Positions 33,766 to 42,281 of a stretch of 64,000 nt of DNA are shown here, piece by piece. Each line of letters starts with the position of its first letter. Positions within the stretch are counted from its first letter, which is position 1. The position numbers and the translations under genes were made by a program. This DNA comes from Gemmatimonadetes bacterium T265 (GTDB lineage: Bacteria; Gemmatimonadota; Gemmatimonadetes; Gemmatimonadales; Gemmatimonadaceae): assembly GCA_019973575.1 (NCBI GenBank), contig BPUI01000001.1, forward strand, positions 1-64,000. Reading direction: 5' to 3'. The notes beneath the pieces are model-generated. The model saw only the letters and a program-made list of their open reading frames with translations, did no database searches and was not told the origin of the DNA.

Positions 33766-34794
33766 ATGCCCACCCACCTCGTCCCGCGCGTCCGTCTCGG
33801 CCTCCGCGTCGCGCTCGTCGCGGTCCTCGTCCCCGCGGCGGCGCGCGCGCAGGGGCCATTCAGCTCCCTGACGTTCTTCGGCGACAGCTACAGCGACACG
33901 GGCAACCTCTACCTCCTGACCGGCGGCACGCAGCCGCCGTCGCCGCCGTACGCGACCGGACGGTTCTCGGACGGCCCGATCTGGGTCGACTACTTCGCGC
34001 AGGCGCTCGGGCGTCCCGCCGACGCCGCGCCGGTGTTCATCACCCGCGCGGCGTCGGGCGACTACGCCGTCGGGGGCGCGCGCACCGAGACGCCGCTGAT
34101 CGGCACGCAGACGCAGATCGCGTCGTACCTCACGCGCCCGGGCGCGACGCCCGGCACCCTCACCGACCCGACCGGACTCTACACGCTCTTCGCCGGCGGG
34201 AACGACCTGCGCGACGTCGGCGGCATTGCCGACCCGGCGGCACGACACACGGCGGCCGCTGCGGCGGCGCAGAACGTCATCACGCAAGCGGGGGAGCTCG
34301 CCGGCGCGGGCGCGCGGAACATCCTGCTCTTCACGCTGCCGAGTCTCGCGGCGACGCCCGAGGCGCAGGCGATCCCGGGCCGGCCGGCGATCGACGACCA
34401 GCTCGCCGCGACCTTCAACACCACACTCGTCGCCGGCCTTGCGGGCCTCGAAGGTACCTACGGCGCGACGACGTTCTTCAACTTTCGGTTCGACAACCTG
34501 TTCACGAACATCCTGCGCGACGCAGAGGGCGGCGGGGCGCGGTACGGGCTGACCAACTTCACGACGCCGTGCCTCGCGCCGGGCGCGCCGTCTTGCGCGA
34601 CGTCGGTGTTCGCCGACGTGATCCACCCGACGACGCGCACCGACCAGCTCATCGCGGCGGCGGCGGCGCGCTACGTGACCACCGGGCAGAACGTCGCCGT
34701 TGTGCCGGAGCCGACGACGTGGGCACTCCTCGGCACGGGCCTGCTCGCGACCGGCGCGGCGGCCGCGCGCCGCCGCCGCACGCGGGCCGCCTAA
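33766..34794 (+). CDS. SGNH/GDSL hydrolase with PEP-CTERM tail
   Basis: A 342-residue exported esterase/lipase. The signal peptide (LGLRVALVAVLVPAAARAQ) follows the ATG at 33766. SGNH blocks are clear: block I FFGDSYSDTGN with the nucleophile serine, block II glycine in the ASGDYAVGGART region, block III FAGGNDLRDV with asparagine, and block V DVIHPTTRT with Asp and His. The tail VPEPTTWALLGTGLLATGAA then RRRRTRAA is a PEP-CTERM signal, so the enzyme is probably surface bound. The stop lies in a GCCTAACG word. It is the first gene right of the island. Confidence 0.92.
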   Translation: MPTHLVPRVRLGLRVALVAVLVPAAARAQGPFSSLTFFGDSYSDTGNLYLLTGGTQPPSPPYATGRFSDGPIWVDYFAQALGRPADAAPVFITRAASGDYAVGGARTETPLIGTQTQIASYLTRPGATPGTLTDPTGLYTLFAGGNDLRDVGGIADPAARHTAAAAAAQNVITQAGELAGAGARNILLFTLPSLAATPEAQAIPGRPAIDDQLAATFNTTLVAGLAGLEGTYGATTFFNFRFDNLFTNILRDAEGGGARYGLTNFTTPCLAPGAPSCATSVFADVIHPTTRTDQLIAAAAARYVTTGQNVAVVPEPTTWALLGTGLLATGAAAARRRRTRAA

Positions 34795-34827
34795 CGATCG
34801 CGCCGCCCCGCACGACGCGCGACGGCG

Positions 34828-35028
34828 TCAGGGCGCGGCGACGCGCGCGGCCTCGTTGCCGAACTTCGTCGAGAGATTCGTGCCGAGCGTCTTCGCGCCC
34901 GCGAGCGCGACGAGCGCAATCACGGCGACGAGCAGCGCGTACTCCGCCATCGTGGCGCCGTCGTCCGCCGCGGCGAAGCGCGCGAGGGGGCGCGAGCGTC
35001 GAACACGGGCAGCGAGGAGTCGGAACAT
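34828..35028 (-). CDS. Flp family type IVb pilin
   Basis: A 66-residue Flp-type pilin. After a basic leader (RLLAARVRRSRPLARFAAAD) comes the processing region DDGATMAEYALLVAVIALVA, with the prepilin-peptidase glycine and the conserved Glu-Tyr pair, followed by a hydrophobic helix and a short TLGTNLSTKFGNEA end. Such pilins form thin tad pili for surface attachment. No tad assembly genes are in the window. The ATG at 35028 sets a length typical of the family; the upstream open frame is antisense to nothing known. Confidence 0.85.
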   Translation of the reverse strand: MFRLLAARVRRSRPLARFAAADDGATMAEYALLVAVIALVALAGAKTLGTNLSTKFGNEAARVAAP

Positions 35029-35101
35029 CGGCGGGGCGAGCACGGGGAGAGGCGGCGGGCGGGCAGGCTGTCGCGGGAAGACGCGCGTGCCGGCGGGCGA
35101 G

Positions 35102-35614
35102 TCACCCCGGGCGCGGCCTCCCCTCAACTCCCCACCGGCGCCACTCGAGCGCGCCGGCGTCGACCGCCGCCGCCGCGCCCACGAACCAGTCTGCGGCCTC
35201 GTCCGGCACGCGCACGAGCTCGACGGGCGCGCGGCGCCGGACACCGACCAACGCGTCCTCGATGAGCGCCGCGAAGGGGTGCAGACTGACGTTCCACTTC
35301 GAGAAGACGAAGTGCGTCGCCGGGTGGTCGCGCAGAAGACGGCCCAACTTCTCGCGCGAGGTCACGCCGCACTCGCCCCAAAACGCCGCGGCGCGACCGC
35401 TCGCGTCCAGCGCGTAGAGGTCGGGCTTGAACCGGCTCGGGAACGGGAGCGCCTGCTCGACGCGCAGCTCGGGGTAGCGCGGCAGATACAGCGTCCAGAG
35501 CAGCGCCTTCTGCACGACGTGCTCGCCGCTCTCCTCCGGGCGCTTGACGAGGACCAGCGTGCGCCCGGACGCCCGCACGGTGAGCTTGCGACGGAGGCGG
35601 TCGGCGGGGGGCAT
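35102..35614 (-). CDS. YaeQ-like protein (PD-(D/E)XK-type fold, tentative)
   Basis: A 170-residue protein. The order of features recalls YaeQ, a restriction-endonuclease-like fold protein: a strand pair (RRKLTVRASGRTLVLVKR), a helix with EHVVQKALLWTLYLPRYPEL, then FKPDLYALDASGRAAAFWGE with the Asp and Glu of a PD-ExK site, and LGRLLRDHPATHFVFSKWN. The nuclease-type residues D and E-C-G are suggestive only. It is upstream of the Flp pilin gene in the same direction but separated by 73 bases. Confidence 0.55.
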   Translation of the reverse strand: MPPADRLRRKLTVRASGRTLVLVKRPEESGEHVVQKALLWTLYLPRYPELRVEQALPFPSRFKPDLYALDASGRAAAFWGECGVTSREKLGRLLRDHPATHFVFSKWNVSLHPFAALIEDALVGVRRRAPVELVRVPDEAADWFVGAAAAVDAGALEWRRWGVEGRPRPG

Positions 35615-35672
35615 GGCGGGGACGCGGTGCAGCCCGCGTGCCCCGCACTACGCGCACTCTCTTCCGGCACGG

Positions 35673-36815
35673 TCAGCCGATCCGGTGCGGGACGAAGCGA
35701 CTCGTGTTCGTGGTGATCGGCCCGTCCGCCTCGCGAATACCGATGCCGGCCGCCTCGCCGGCGACGATCCACGCGCCGACCACCGGCGTACGCCCGTCGA
35801 AGCGAGGGAGCGGTGCGATCGCCTGGTAGACGTACCCCTCCGCCCCGTAGTCGCCCGCAGAGTGTGCGATCTCGTCGCCGAACATCACGAGCGAGACGTT
35901 CGCGCCCTCACGCGAGAGCAGCGGCTTGCGTGCGTAGGCGTCCAGGCGCCACTCGTCGAAGTACGCCGGGAGGAGGTTGGGGTGGTCGGGGAAGAGCTCC
36001 CAGAGGATCGGGAGAATGCCCTTGTTGCTCAGGAGCATCTTCCACGGCGGCTCGATCCAGCGCGTTGCGCCCGCGGCCTCGAGGAGGTGCGGGCCGAACG
36101 CCTCGCGAGTCATCCATTCCCATGGGTAGAGTTTGAACGCGGCCGAGATCGGGGCGTCGTCGACGTCGACGAAGCGGCGCCGCCCCGCGTCCCAGCCCAC
36201 CTCCGACATCAAGAGCTGCTGCGCTGCGAGCCCGGCCTGCTCCGCCGTGTCGCGCAGGTAGGTGATCGTGGCCGAGTCCTCGACGTCATCGGCGGCGGCG
36301 AAGTGGACGGCCCCGCGCGGCCCAGCGACGTCCGGCCACGCGGCGACGAGGCGCTCGTGGATCGAGTTGAACTGGTCGCCCGCGGGGTCGACGTCCTGCA
36401 GCCAGTACCATTGCGCGACCGCGGCCTCGACCAGCGCGGTCGGCGTGTCGGCGTTGTACTCGAGCAGCCGCGGCGGCGACTGCGCGTCGTACGCGAGATC
36501 GAAGCGTCCGTAGAGCGTCGGCTCCGGGGCGCCACCCGCCGCCCGCCAGCTGCGTTCGACGAGCGGGACCGCCGCCGCGGGGATGGCGAGCTCCGTCCAC
36601 CGCCCTTCGGTGACGACATGCGCCACCGCGGCGAGGCAGATCCGGTGCAGTTCGTTCGTCGCGGCCTCGAGCGCGTCGACCTCCGCGGCCGTCAGCAGGT
36701 ACGACGCGCTTTCGTCCCAGTAGGGCGCGCCGTCTGCGGCCGTGTGGTGCGGCAACCCGACCGACTCGACGCGCGCCTGCCAGCCGGCGCGCGGGAGATG
36801 CGCGAGTCGTCGCAC
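35673..36815 (-). CDS. Glutathionylspermidine synthase-like ATP-grasp protein (YgiC type)
   Basis: A 380-residue ATP-grasp ligase of the glutathionylspermidine synthase family, without the amidase half, as in E. coli YgiC/YjfC. Features: PYWDESASYLLTAAEVDALE, LYGRFDLAYD, RLLEYNADTPTALVEAAVAQ, the MTREAFGPHLLEAAG helix, IEPPWKMLLSNKGILPILWE and ARKPLLSREGANVSLV. It should form a peptide-like bond between a carboxylate and an amine using ATP; the substrate is unknown. A GTG start at 36815 follows the YgiB-like gene by 6 bases, reproducing the ygiB-ygiC pairing of other bacteria. Confidence 0.88.
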   Translation of the reverse strand: MRRLAHLPRAGWQARVESVGLPHHTAADGAPYWDESASYLLTAAEVDALEAATNELHRICLAAVAHVVTEGRWTELAIPAAAVPLVERSWRAAGGAPEPTLYGRFDLAYDAQSPPRLLEYNADTPTALVEAAVAQWYWLQDVDPAGDQFNSIHERLVAAWPDVAGPRGAVHFAAADDVEDSATITYLRDTAEQAGLAAQQLLMSEVGWDAGRRRFVDVDDAPISAAFKLYPWEWMTREAFGPHLLEAAGATRWIEPPWKMLLSNKGILPILWELFPDHPNLLPAYFDEWRLDAYARKPLLSREGANVSLVMFGDEIAHSAGDYGAEGYVYQAIAPLPRFDGRTPVVGAWIVAGEAAGIGIREADGPITTNTSRFVPHRIG

Positions 36816-36821
36816 GGCCGC

Positions 36822-37358
36822 CTAACCGCCGCGCGCCGCGCCGTGGCTCGCGCCGGTTGCGCCGAATCCGCCGCGGCTGACGACGCCGCGCGCACCCGAT
36901 CCGCCTTCCGAAGGCGCCGAGGCCGAGCGACCGAACGCACGACCGAGGAAGCCGCGCCGCGCGCCGGTAGCTTCGAAGCCGGTCGACGAGCGGTACCGCG
37001 CACCCGCACCTGGCACGTAGCCGCCGGCACTCGCGATACCGCCCGCGACGCGGCCGCCGTAGTACCAGACGAACGGCGCCACGAACGACGTGCCATGGCT
37101 GCGGACGTCTGGCGCGCTCGCAGCGCCGAAGTCGCCCGACGACCCCGCGGGCGCGCCGAAGGTCCCGCTGCGGACTCCGTCGCTCGCGACGCGCGACGCG
37201 TTGCAGAGCGAGTCGGCGACGACGCGGTTGGTGCCGCGCTCGACGCAGTGCAGCGCCTGCGGCGCCGGCCCGGGCGCCGCACAGTGTGTCGCGCCGGCGA
37301 CCGTAGCCGCAGGCGCGGACGCGGCGAGGGTGAGGCGCACGGCGCGCGATCGTCGCAT
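36822..37358 (-). CDS. YgiB-like (DUF1190) exported protein
   Basis: A 178-residue exported protein with an N-terminal hydrophobic segment (AVRLTLAASAPAATVAGATH then CAAP, which could be a lipobox). The central part has paired cysteines and the tail ends RGVVSRGGFGATGASHGAAR, close to the TVTRGGFGESVAK ending of YgiB/DUF1190 proteins, with FVAPFVWYYGGRVAGG replacing the usual Gly/Met-rich patch. The position directly before the YgiC-type ligase supports the assignment; the ligase may modify this protein or a shared target. The stop TAG is part of a GTTAGGC word. Confidence 0.6.
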   Translation of the reverse strand: MRRSRAVRLTLAASAPAATVAGATHCAAPGPAPQALHCVERGTNRVVADSLCNASRVASDGVRSGTFGAPAGSSGDFGAASAPDVRSHGTSFVAPFVWYYGGRVAGGIASAGGYVPGAGARYRSSTGFEATGARRGFLGRAFGRSASAPSEGGSGARGVVSRGGFGATGASHGAARGG

Positions 37359-37426
37359 GGCCGGAACGCTACGCCCCTCGCGCGACGCGCACCAGCGCGC
37401 ACCGCACGTTGCGGCACACCGTCGGA

Positions 37427-37455
37427 TTGCCGTAACCGTCGGTCCCGATTACAGT
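37427..37455 (+). promoter_or_regulatory. Candidate promoter for the rpsF operon
   Basis: TTGCCG (37427-37432) and TACAGT (37450-37455) are 17 bases apart in an otherwise GC-rich region, upstream of rpsF. The match to the -35/-10 consensus is moderate. A start here gives a leader of about 150 bases. Confidence 0.4.
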
Positions 37456-37613
37456 TGAGGGTTCTGCACCGCGGCCGCACTCGGGCGTCCGCGCGCACAT
37501 CTCCCCTCCTTCCGCGCCGGCAACCCGCGGAAGGCGGTGTTTCTTCGGTCCCGCCGGCGCGCGTCACGACGCGCGCCGGCGCGGGCCCCGACCAAAGGGA
37601 GGGTCTGCCAACC
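37456..37613 (+). promoter_or_regulatory. rpsF 5' leader with two hairpins
   Basis: Two inverted repeats are visible: CTTCCGCG/CGCGGAAG (37509-37516 and 37526-37533, 9-base loop) and CGCCGGCGCGCG/CGCGCGCCGGCG (37552-37563 and 37570-37581, 6-base loop). The second lies about 25 bases before the AAAGGGAGGG ribosome site. Many bacteria autoregulate rpsF-rpsR through an S6:S18-binding leader hairpin, so this leader is a candidate; I could not identify the exact binding motif. Confidence 0.35.
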
Positions 37614-37988
37614 GTGCCCACCAAGGCCACGCGTACGTACGAAGCGGTCTACATCTTCGACTCCGCGCTCGAAGACGCCGCGATCAACGAAAAGCTCGAG
37701 CGCTTCCACGGCATGCTGGGCGCCGCGGGCGACGTGAATGTCGAGCACTGGGGCCGGCGCCAGCTGGCCTACACGATCAAGAAGCGCGAGAACGGCTACT
37801 ACGCCATCGCGCACTTCGACCTGCCGAACGTGAACGTGCTGCCCGAGTACGAGCGCGCGCTCAAGCTCGACGACGGCGTGCTCCGCTACCTCATCTCGCT
37901 GCACGAGCGCGAGCTCGGCGCCCCGCCGATGAGCGAGGAAGAACTCGCGCGGCGCAAGGCCAACGAAGACGACGACGACGAGGAGTGA
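37614..37988 (+). CDS. rpsF: 30S ribosomal protein S6
   Basis: A 124-residue S6, a small-subunit platform protein that binds 16S rRNA together with S18. It begins with GTG at 37614 after a strong AAAGGGAGGG site; YEAVYIFDSALEDAAINEKL, VEHWGRRQLAYTIKKRENGYY and VLRYLISLHER are the conserved strands and helices. The tail is a run of acidic residues (NEDDDDEE), a known kind of S6 extension. rpsR follows 3 bases later; the ssb gene often found between them is absent. Confidence 0.96.
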   Translation: MPTKATRTYEAVYIFDSALEDAAINEKLERFHGMLGAAGDVNVEHWGRRQLAYTIKKRENGYYAIAHFDLPNVNVLPEYERALKLDDGVLRYLISLHERELGAPPMSEEELARRKANEDDDDEE

Positions 37989-37991
37989 CCA

Positions 37992-38213
37992 ATGCGCCGC
38001 CAACGGAAGTCCGATCCGCTCGCCGAAGCTCGCATCCGCTTCGTCGATTACAAGGACGATCGCCTGCTCTCGCGCTTCATCGGCGAAACAGGCAAGCTGC
38101 TGCCGAGCCGCCTGACCGGCGTCACGGCACGCCACCAGCGCCAGATCGCAAAGGCGATCAAGAAGGCGCGTTACCTGGCCCTCATCCCCTACACGAAGGG
38201 GTCGCAGGGCTGA
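37992..38213 (+). CDS. rpsR: 30S ribosomal protein S18
   Basis: A 73-residue S18 with [20 protein letters not shown], the conserved [20 protein letters not shown], and [14 protein letters not shown]. It lacks the N-terminal zinc cysteines of C+ forms (it starts [16 protein letters not shown]). It binds as a heterodimer with S6. It lies 3 bases after rpsF and 16 bases before the DUF2232 gene, within one operon. Confidence 0.96.
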   Translation: MRRQRKSDPLAEARIRFVDYKDDRLLSRFIGETGKLLPSRLTGVTARHQRQIAKAIKKARYLALIPYTKGSQG

Positions 38214-38229
38214 CCGTGGCGGCGCGGGC

Positions 38230-39306
38230 GTGACGGCAGGGGTGGAAGCGCGGAGTGACGGGCGGGGCTGGGTGGCCCCGCTCGTCGCGCTCGCCGTCGC
38301 CCTCGCCGTCGCCGGCGCGCCGCTCTGGCCGGTCGCATTCGCGCCCGCGGCCGCGCTCGTCGGCACGCTGCTCCCCGTCGGGCAGACGATGCTGCTCGTC
38401 GTGCCCGCGGTCGCGGCGTGCGCCCTGCTCGCCTGGCTCGGCGGCGGACGGGGGTGGGTCGCGGCGGCGTGGGTCGCGCTCGCGCTCTGGGTCGCGACGC
38501 GCCCGCTTCCCGACGGGGTCGAGGGCTACGCCGTGCTCGCCCGCGGATGGGCGCTCCTCCTCGCGGGCGCGTTCGGGGCCGTCGGGGTCGTCGCCGGCAC
38601 GCGGTCGACGTTCCTCCCCCGCGCACTCGCCGCGGTCGCGCTCGCGGCCGGGATCGCGGGGGTCGCGACGCTGCGCTCCGGCGCGCCGGCGCGCGTCGCG
38701 CGCGTCGTCCGTGCGGAGTCGCAGCGGCGCGCCGACGCGGTGCTCGACCCCTGGGCGGCGCGCACCGCCGGCGGCGCGTGGGCAACGGCCGCGCGGCGGG
38801 CGCCCGAGGCGGCCGCGCGCGCGGCCGACGCGGCGGCCGTGCTCCGCGCGCTGCCGGCGGCCGCGGTCGCCGTCGCGCCGGCGCTCGTCGCGCTCGAGTC
38901 GTTAGGCGCGCTCGCGCTCGCGTGGGCGCTCTACCACCGGTTAGCCCGCTCGCGCGCCGGGCCGGCGCTCGCGCCGCTCGCCGCCTTCCGCTTCAACGAC
39001 CAGCTCGTCTGGGGTCTCGTCGCGGGCGCGACGTGCGTCGCCGTGCCGACGCTCGCCGCGCTCCGCGGCCTGGGACTCAACCTGTTGGTCTTCTTCGGGG
39101 CGCTCTATGCCCTGCGCGGGCTTGCCGTGTGCCGCTGGGCACTCGGCCGGCGCGGGGTCGAGCTGCCGCTCGGCGCCGGCGTCGCACTCGGGTTCGCGTT
39201 CCCGCTCCTCGGCGGCGTGCTCGCCGCCGTCGTCACGGCCGCGGCGCTCGCGCTCGGCTTGGGCGACGCGTGGGGCGGCTGGCGCACGCGCGGCCGTCCG
39301 GCCTGA
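38230..39306 (+). CDS. DUF2232-type multi-pass membrane protein
   Basis: A 358-residue integral membrane protein with about eight hydrophobic helices and very high Ala/Val content. Its position between rpsR and rplI and the C-terminal segment PLAAFRFNDQLVWGLVAGAT followed by GLGLNLLVFFGALYALRGLA fit DUF2232, a family that includes transporter-like proteins often encoded in this ribosomal operon. The start is a GTG at 38230. The substrate is unknown. Confidence 0.75.
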   Translation: MTAGVEARSDGRGWVAPLVALAVALAVAGAPLWPVAFAPAAALVGTLLPVGQTMLLVVPAVAACALLAWLGGGRGWVAAAWVALALWVATRPLPDGVEGYAVLARGWALLLAGAFGAVGVVAGTRSTFLPRALAAVALAAGIAGVATLRSGAPARVARVVRAESQRRADAVLDPWAARTAGGAWATAARRAPEAAARAADAAAVLRALPAAAVAVAPALVALESLGALALAWALYHRLARSRAGPALAPLAAFRFNDQLVWGLVAGATCVAVPTLAALRGLGLNLLVFFGALYALRGLAVCRWALGRRGVELPLGAGVALGFAFPLLGGVLAAVVTAAALALGLGDAWGGWRTRGRPA

Positions 39307-39392
39307 CCGCGCCGCCGGCCGCGCGCCTCCCCCGCGGGTGCGGAGCACCCGTCAATCACGTTCATTCAGCTTCGTCTCCGACGGAGGGTTTT

Positions 39393-39836
39393 GTGGAAGT
39401 CATTCTTCGCCAAGCGGTCGACAGCCTCGGGCACCCGGGCGACGTCGTGACCGTGTCCAACGGTTACGCGCGCAATTACCTGCTGCCGCGCGGCGTCGCC
39501 TTCGCCGCCACCGACGGGAACAAGAAGCGCATCCAGCAGGAAAAGGCGCGGCTCGAGGCGGCCGAGGCGTCGCGCCGCGACGCGGCGCAGCAGCTCGCGG
39601 ACCGGCTCGCGGAGGTGTCGATCACCTTCGCCGCGCGCGTCGGCGAGGAAGGGAAGCTGTTCGGGTCGGTGACGGCGGCCGACATCGCGCAGCAGCTCGA
39701 GGCGCAGGGGCACCACGTCGAGCGGCGGTCGATCGACCTCCCCGAGCCGATCCGGGCGCTCGGCGTCTATCGCGTGCCGATCCGCCTGCACGCGGACGTG
39801 CGTCCCGAGATCAAGGTCTGGGTCATCAAGCAGTGA
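39393..39836 (+). CDS. rplI: 50S ribosomal protein L9
   Basis: A 147-residue L9. From GTG 39393 it reads VEVILRQAVDSLGHPGDVVTV then the L9 signature NGYARNYLLPRGVAFAAT, a long connecting helix (KKRIQQEKARLEAAEASRRD), and the C-terminal rRNA-binding domain (GKLFGSVTAADIAQQLEAQG, YRVPIRLHADVRPEIKVWVI). GGAGGG lies just before the start. It ends the rpsF operon. Confidence 0.96.
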   Translation: MEVILRQAVDSLGHPGDVVTVSNGYARNYLLPRGVAFAATDGNKKRIQQEKARLEAAEASRRDAAQQLADRLAEVSITFAARVGEEGKLFGSVTAADIAQQLEAQGHHVERRSIDLPEPIRALGVYRVPIRLHADVRPEIKVWVIKQ

Positions 39837-40014
39837 TCCCGTGGCGGCGCGGGGTGACTCCCGCGCCGCACCGTCGGCCGCGTCGAACCCGGGGTCCGAA
39901 AGCGCGCCGAAACTTCGCGCGGGCCGCCGGGGTAATTTCCGGGTGACCGCGCCGGCCGCCGTCTCCCCGCGTCGGCCCCCGTCCGCAGTGCTGCCCTCCC
40001 GTCCCGCCGCCCTG

Positions 40015-40443
40015 ATGGCCAAGACCGACGCCCCCACTCCCGAGACGATCGCCCGCCGCGCGGCCCAGCTCGCGCTCGACATGAAGGCCGACGACGTCGT
40101 CGTGCTCGACCTCAAGGGCGTTACCGACATGACGGACTACTTCGTGATCGCGAGCGGCACGTCGGACACGCACGTGCGCGCGACGGCGGAGCACATCGCG
40201 GAGCAGCTCAAGAAGGAGGGCGCAGCGGCGAACCACGTCGAGGGCCTCCCGCAGGGGCGCTGGGCGCTGATGGACTTCGTCGACGTGATCGTGCACGTGT
40301 TCCACCCGACGCTCCGGCAGTTCTACCAACTGGAACGACTCTGGGGCGACGCGCGCGAGGTGCCGGTCGCCGCTCCGCGCGGGGTGGCCGCGGGCGGCGC
40401 GTCGGCGGGCGGCGCCCCCGTCGCGGCCGCCGCGGCCTCCTGA
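40015..40443 (+). CDS. rsfS: Ribosome silencing factor RsfS
   Basis: A 142-residue RsfS/YbeB-type protein, which binds L14 and blocks joining of ribosomal subunits when nutrients are low. Core motifs: ADDVVVLDLKGVTDMTDYFV, IASGTSDTHVRATAEHIAEQ, and WALMDFVDVIVHVFHPTLRQ then FYQLERLWGDA. The C-terminus is an Ala/Gly tail of about 25 residues. The ATG at 40015 is used, although the frame is open upstream. It lies 178 bases after rplI. Confidence 0.94.
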   Translation: MAKTDAPTPETIARRAAQLALDMKADDVVVLDLKGVTDMTDYFVIASGTSDTHVRATAEHIAEQLKKEGAAANHVEGLPQGRWALMDFVDVIVHVFHPTLRQFYQLERLWGDAREVPVAAPRGVAAGGASAGGAPVAAAAAS

Positions 40444-40538
40444 GCGCGCGTTAACGGACTGACGCGCCGGTCGTCCGCATCCCAGCGCCGCACTCGGCCG
40501 CTACACGCGCCGCCGAGTGCGGCGTAGCTTTTCCGGCC

Positions 40539-42281
40539 GTGCCCGACCCGAGCTCCCCAACGAACCGCCGCCCGCGCTCCCGCGCCACCGCACGCGCGTT
40601 AGGCACGTGCGTGCTCGGCCCGCTCGCGCTCGGCGCCGCCGCGTGCGGGCGCGACCGGACGCTCGGCGACGCGCGCGCGGCGGCCGCGGCGGGCGGGGGC
40701 ACGGACGCGGTCGTGCTGCGCGCGCCGCGCGCCGGCGGGCGCATGACGGCGGCCGTCTATCCCCGGCTCGACTCGGTGGTCTGGCGCTCCGCCGACGGCG
40801 TCCCCGCGCTCCAGCGCGTGCTCGCCTTCGACGCGTCGGCGGGCCAACTCGCGGCGCTCGACGCGCGCGGCTTTCCTACGCGCGTCGACCTGCGGCTCGG
40901 TACGGCGCGCGTCGTCGGACGCGCGCGGCTCGGCGCGGTCGCCGCGGGCGGCGACACGTTCTACGGCCTCGCCCCGGACGGCGCGGTCACGCGGCTGACC
41001 GAGGCGGGCGCCAAGTGGAGCGTGCGGCTGCGCGAAGTACCGCAGGCGCTCTACGCCGAGCGTGACGGCTCGGTGCTCGCCGCCGCGGCCCGCGGCGGCG
41101 CCGGGCGCGTGTGGCGGCTCCGTCCGCCCGACGCGGTGCCCGCGGAGTCCGCGGCCGTCCCGGGCGCGACGGCGCCGATCATCACCGGGGCGAGCGACGG
41201 GCTCTACTTCGCCGCGGGCGACGAGCTGCTCAGCGTGCGCGGGCGCGACCTCCGGCCCGGCACGCCCGTGTCGTTAGGCGCGCCCCTGCGACGCGCGGTC
41301 GCGACGCCGAGCGGCGACCGGCTGTACGTGCTCACCGCGCGCGGCGCGGAGCTGCGCGTCGTGGACCGCTACGCCGAGCGGGTCGCCGCGACAATCCCCC
41401 TGCCCGGGGAAGCGCGGGACCTGCGCATGGATCCGCTCGGCCGTTACGTCGTCGTGCGTGCCGCGCAGGGCGACTCGGCGTGGGTGGTCGCTGTCGGGAC
41501 GGACCACGTGGTCGGCGGGACGCGAGCCGAGTGGCGCGACGACCTGCCGCTCGTGCTCCCCGACGGCGCGGTCGCGTCCGCGGTCGGTCCGGACGTCGTG
41601 ATCGTCGACGGCGAAACGCTGCGGCCGCGGCAGACGGTCGCGGGCGGCGCGTCGGACCTGTGGCACGTCGTCCTGTGGAACGGGTTCCGACCGCGCGCGG
41701 GGGCGACCGTTCCCAAGACGTCGCGCCGCGACGAGTCGCGCGACATGACGCCGACGGCCGCGCCCGACAGCGTGGAACCGGATTCCAGCGCGCCGCCGGA
41801 CAGCGAGTCGCGTGCACGCGAGCCGCGCGCGCGCGACAGCGCGAGGACCGCGCCCGATACGGGCGCGCCGCCGCCACCGTCGACCCCGGGCACCGGTTCC
41901 GGAGCGCGCGCGGCGACGCCCACGACAACGCCGGTCCGGTACGTGCGCACTCAGCGCGGCGCACTCGCCTCGCTCCCGAGCCTCGCCGCCGCTCGCGCGG
42001 TGAAGGGCGCCGCCCTCGACGCGCAGCCGTCGAGCGCGCGCCCGGACCGGAGGTACACGGTGCAGTTCGCCGCCGCGCCGACCGAGCGCGAGGCCCTCGC
42101 GACGCTCCGCCGCCTCGCGCTCCCTGCACCCGGCGGACGCGTCGTTCCGCGCGCGGTCAACGGGACGCTGGTGTACCGGGTCGTCGCCGGCCCGTTCGCA
42201 ACACGCGCGGAGGCCGACCGGGTACGCCGCACGGCGGGCGCGGCCGGCACGGACGCGTGGATCTACGGGGGCGCTCCATGA
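40539..42281 (+). CDS. Lipoprotein with beta-propeller-like region and C-terminal SPOR domain
   Basis: A 580-residue protein, GTG start, with a lipoprotein signal (LGTCVLGPLALGAAACGRDR). Residues 60-380 form repeated short strands like a beta-propeller (LYFAAGDELLSVRGRD, RLYVLTARGAELRVVDRYA, YVVVRAAQGDSAWVVAV). A low-complexity Ser/Pro/Asp linker follows, and the last 75 residues are a SPOR domain (RRYTVQFAAAPTEREALATL, GTLVYRVVAGPFATRAEADR). SPOR domains bind peptidoglycan stripped of stem peptides, found at division sites. It overlaps the next SPOR gene by four bases (ATGA), and then smc, so a link to division or chromosome segregation is likely. Confidence 0.8.
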   Translation: MPDPSSPTNRRPRSRATARALGTCVLGPLALGAAACGRDRTLGDARAAAAAGGGTDAVVLRAPRAGGRMTAAVYPRLDSVVWRSADGVPALQRVLAFDASAGQLAALDARGFPTRVDLRLGTARVVGRARLGAVAAGGDTFYGLAPDGAVTRLTEAGAKWSVRLREVPQALYAERDGSVLAAAARGGAGRVWRLRPPDAVPAESAAVPGATAPIITGASDGLYFAAGDELLSVRGRDLRPGTPVSLGAPLRRAVATPSGDRLYVLTARGAELRVVDRYAERVAATIPLPGEARDLRMDPLGRYVVVRAAQGDSAWVVAVGTDHVVGGTRAEWRDDLPLVLPDGAVASAVGPDVVIVDGETLRPRQTVAGGASDLWHVVLWNGFRPRAGATVPKTSRRDESRDMTPTAAPDSVEPDSSAPPDSESRAREPRARDSARTAPDTGAPPPPSTPGTGSGARAATPTTTPVRYVRTQRGALASLPSLAAARAVKGAALDAQPSSARPDRRYTVQFAAAPTEREALATLRRLALPAPGGRVVPRAVNGTLVYRVVAGPFATRAEADRVRRTAGAAGTDAWIYGGAP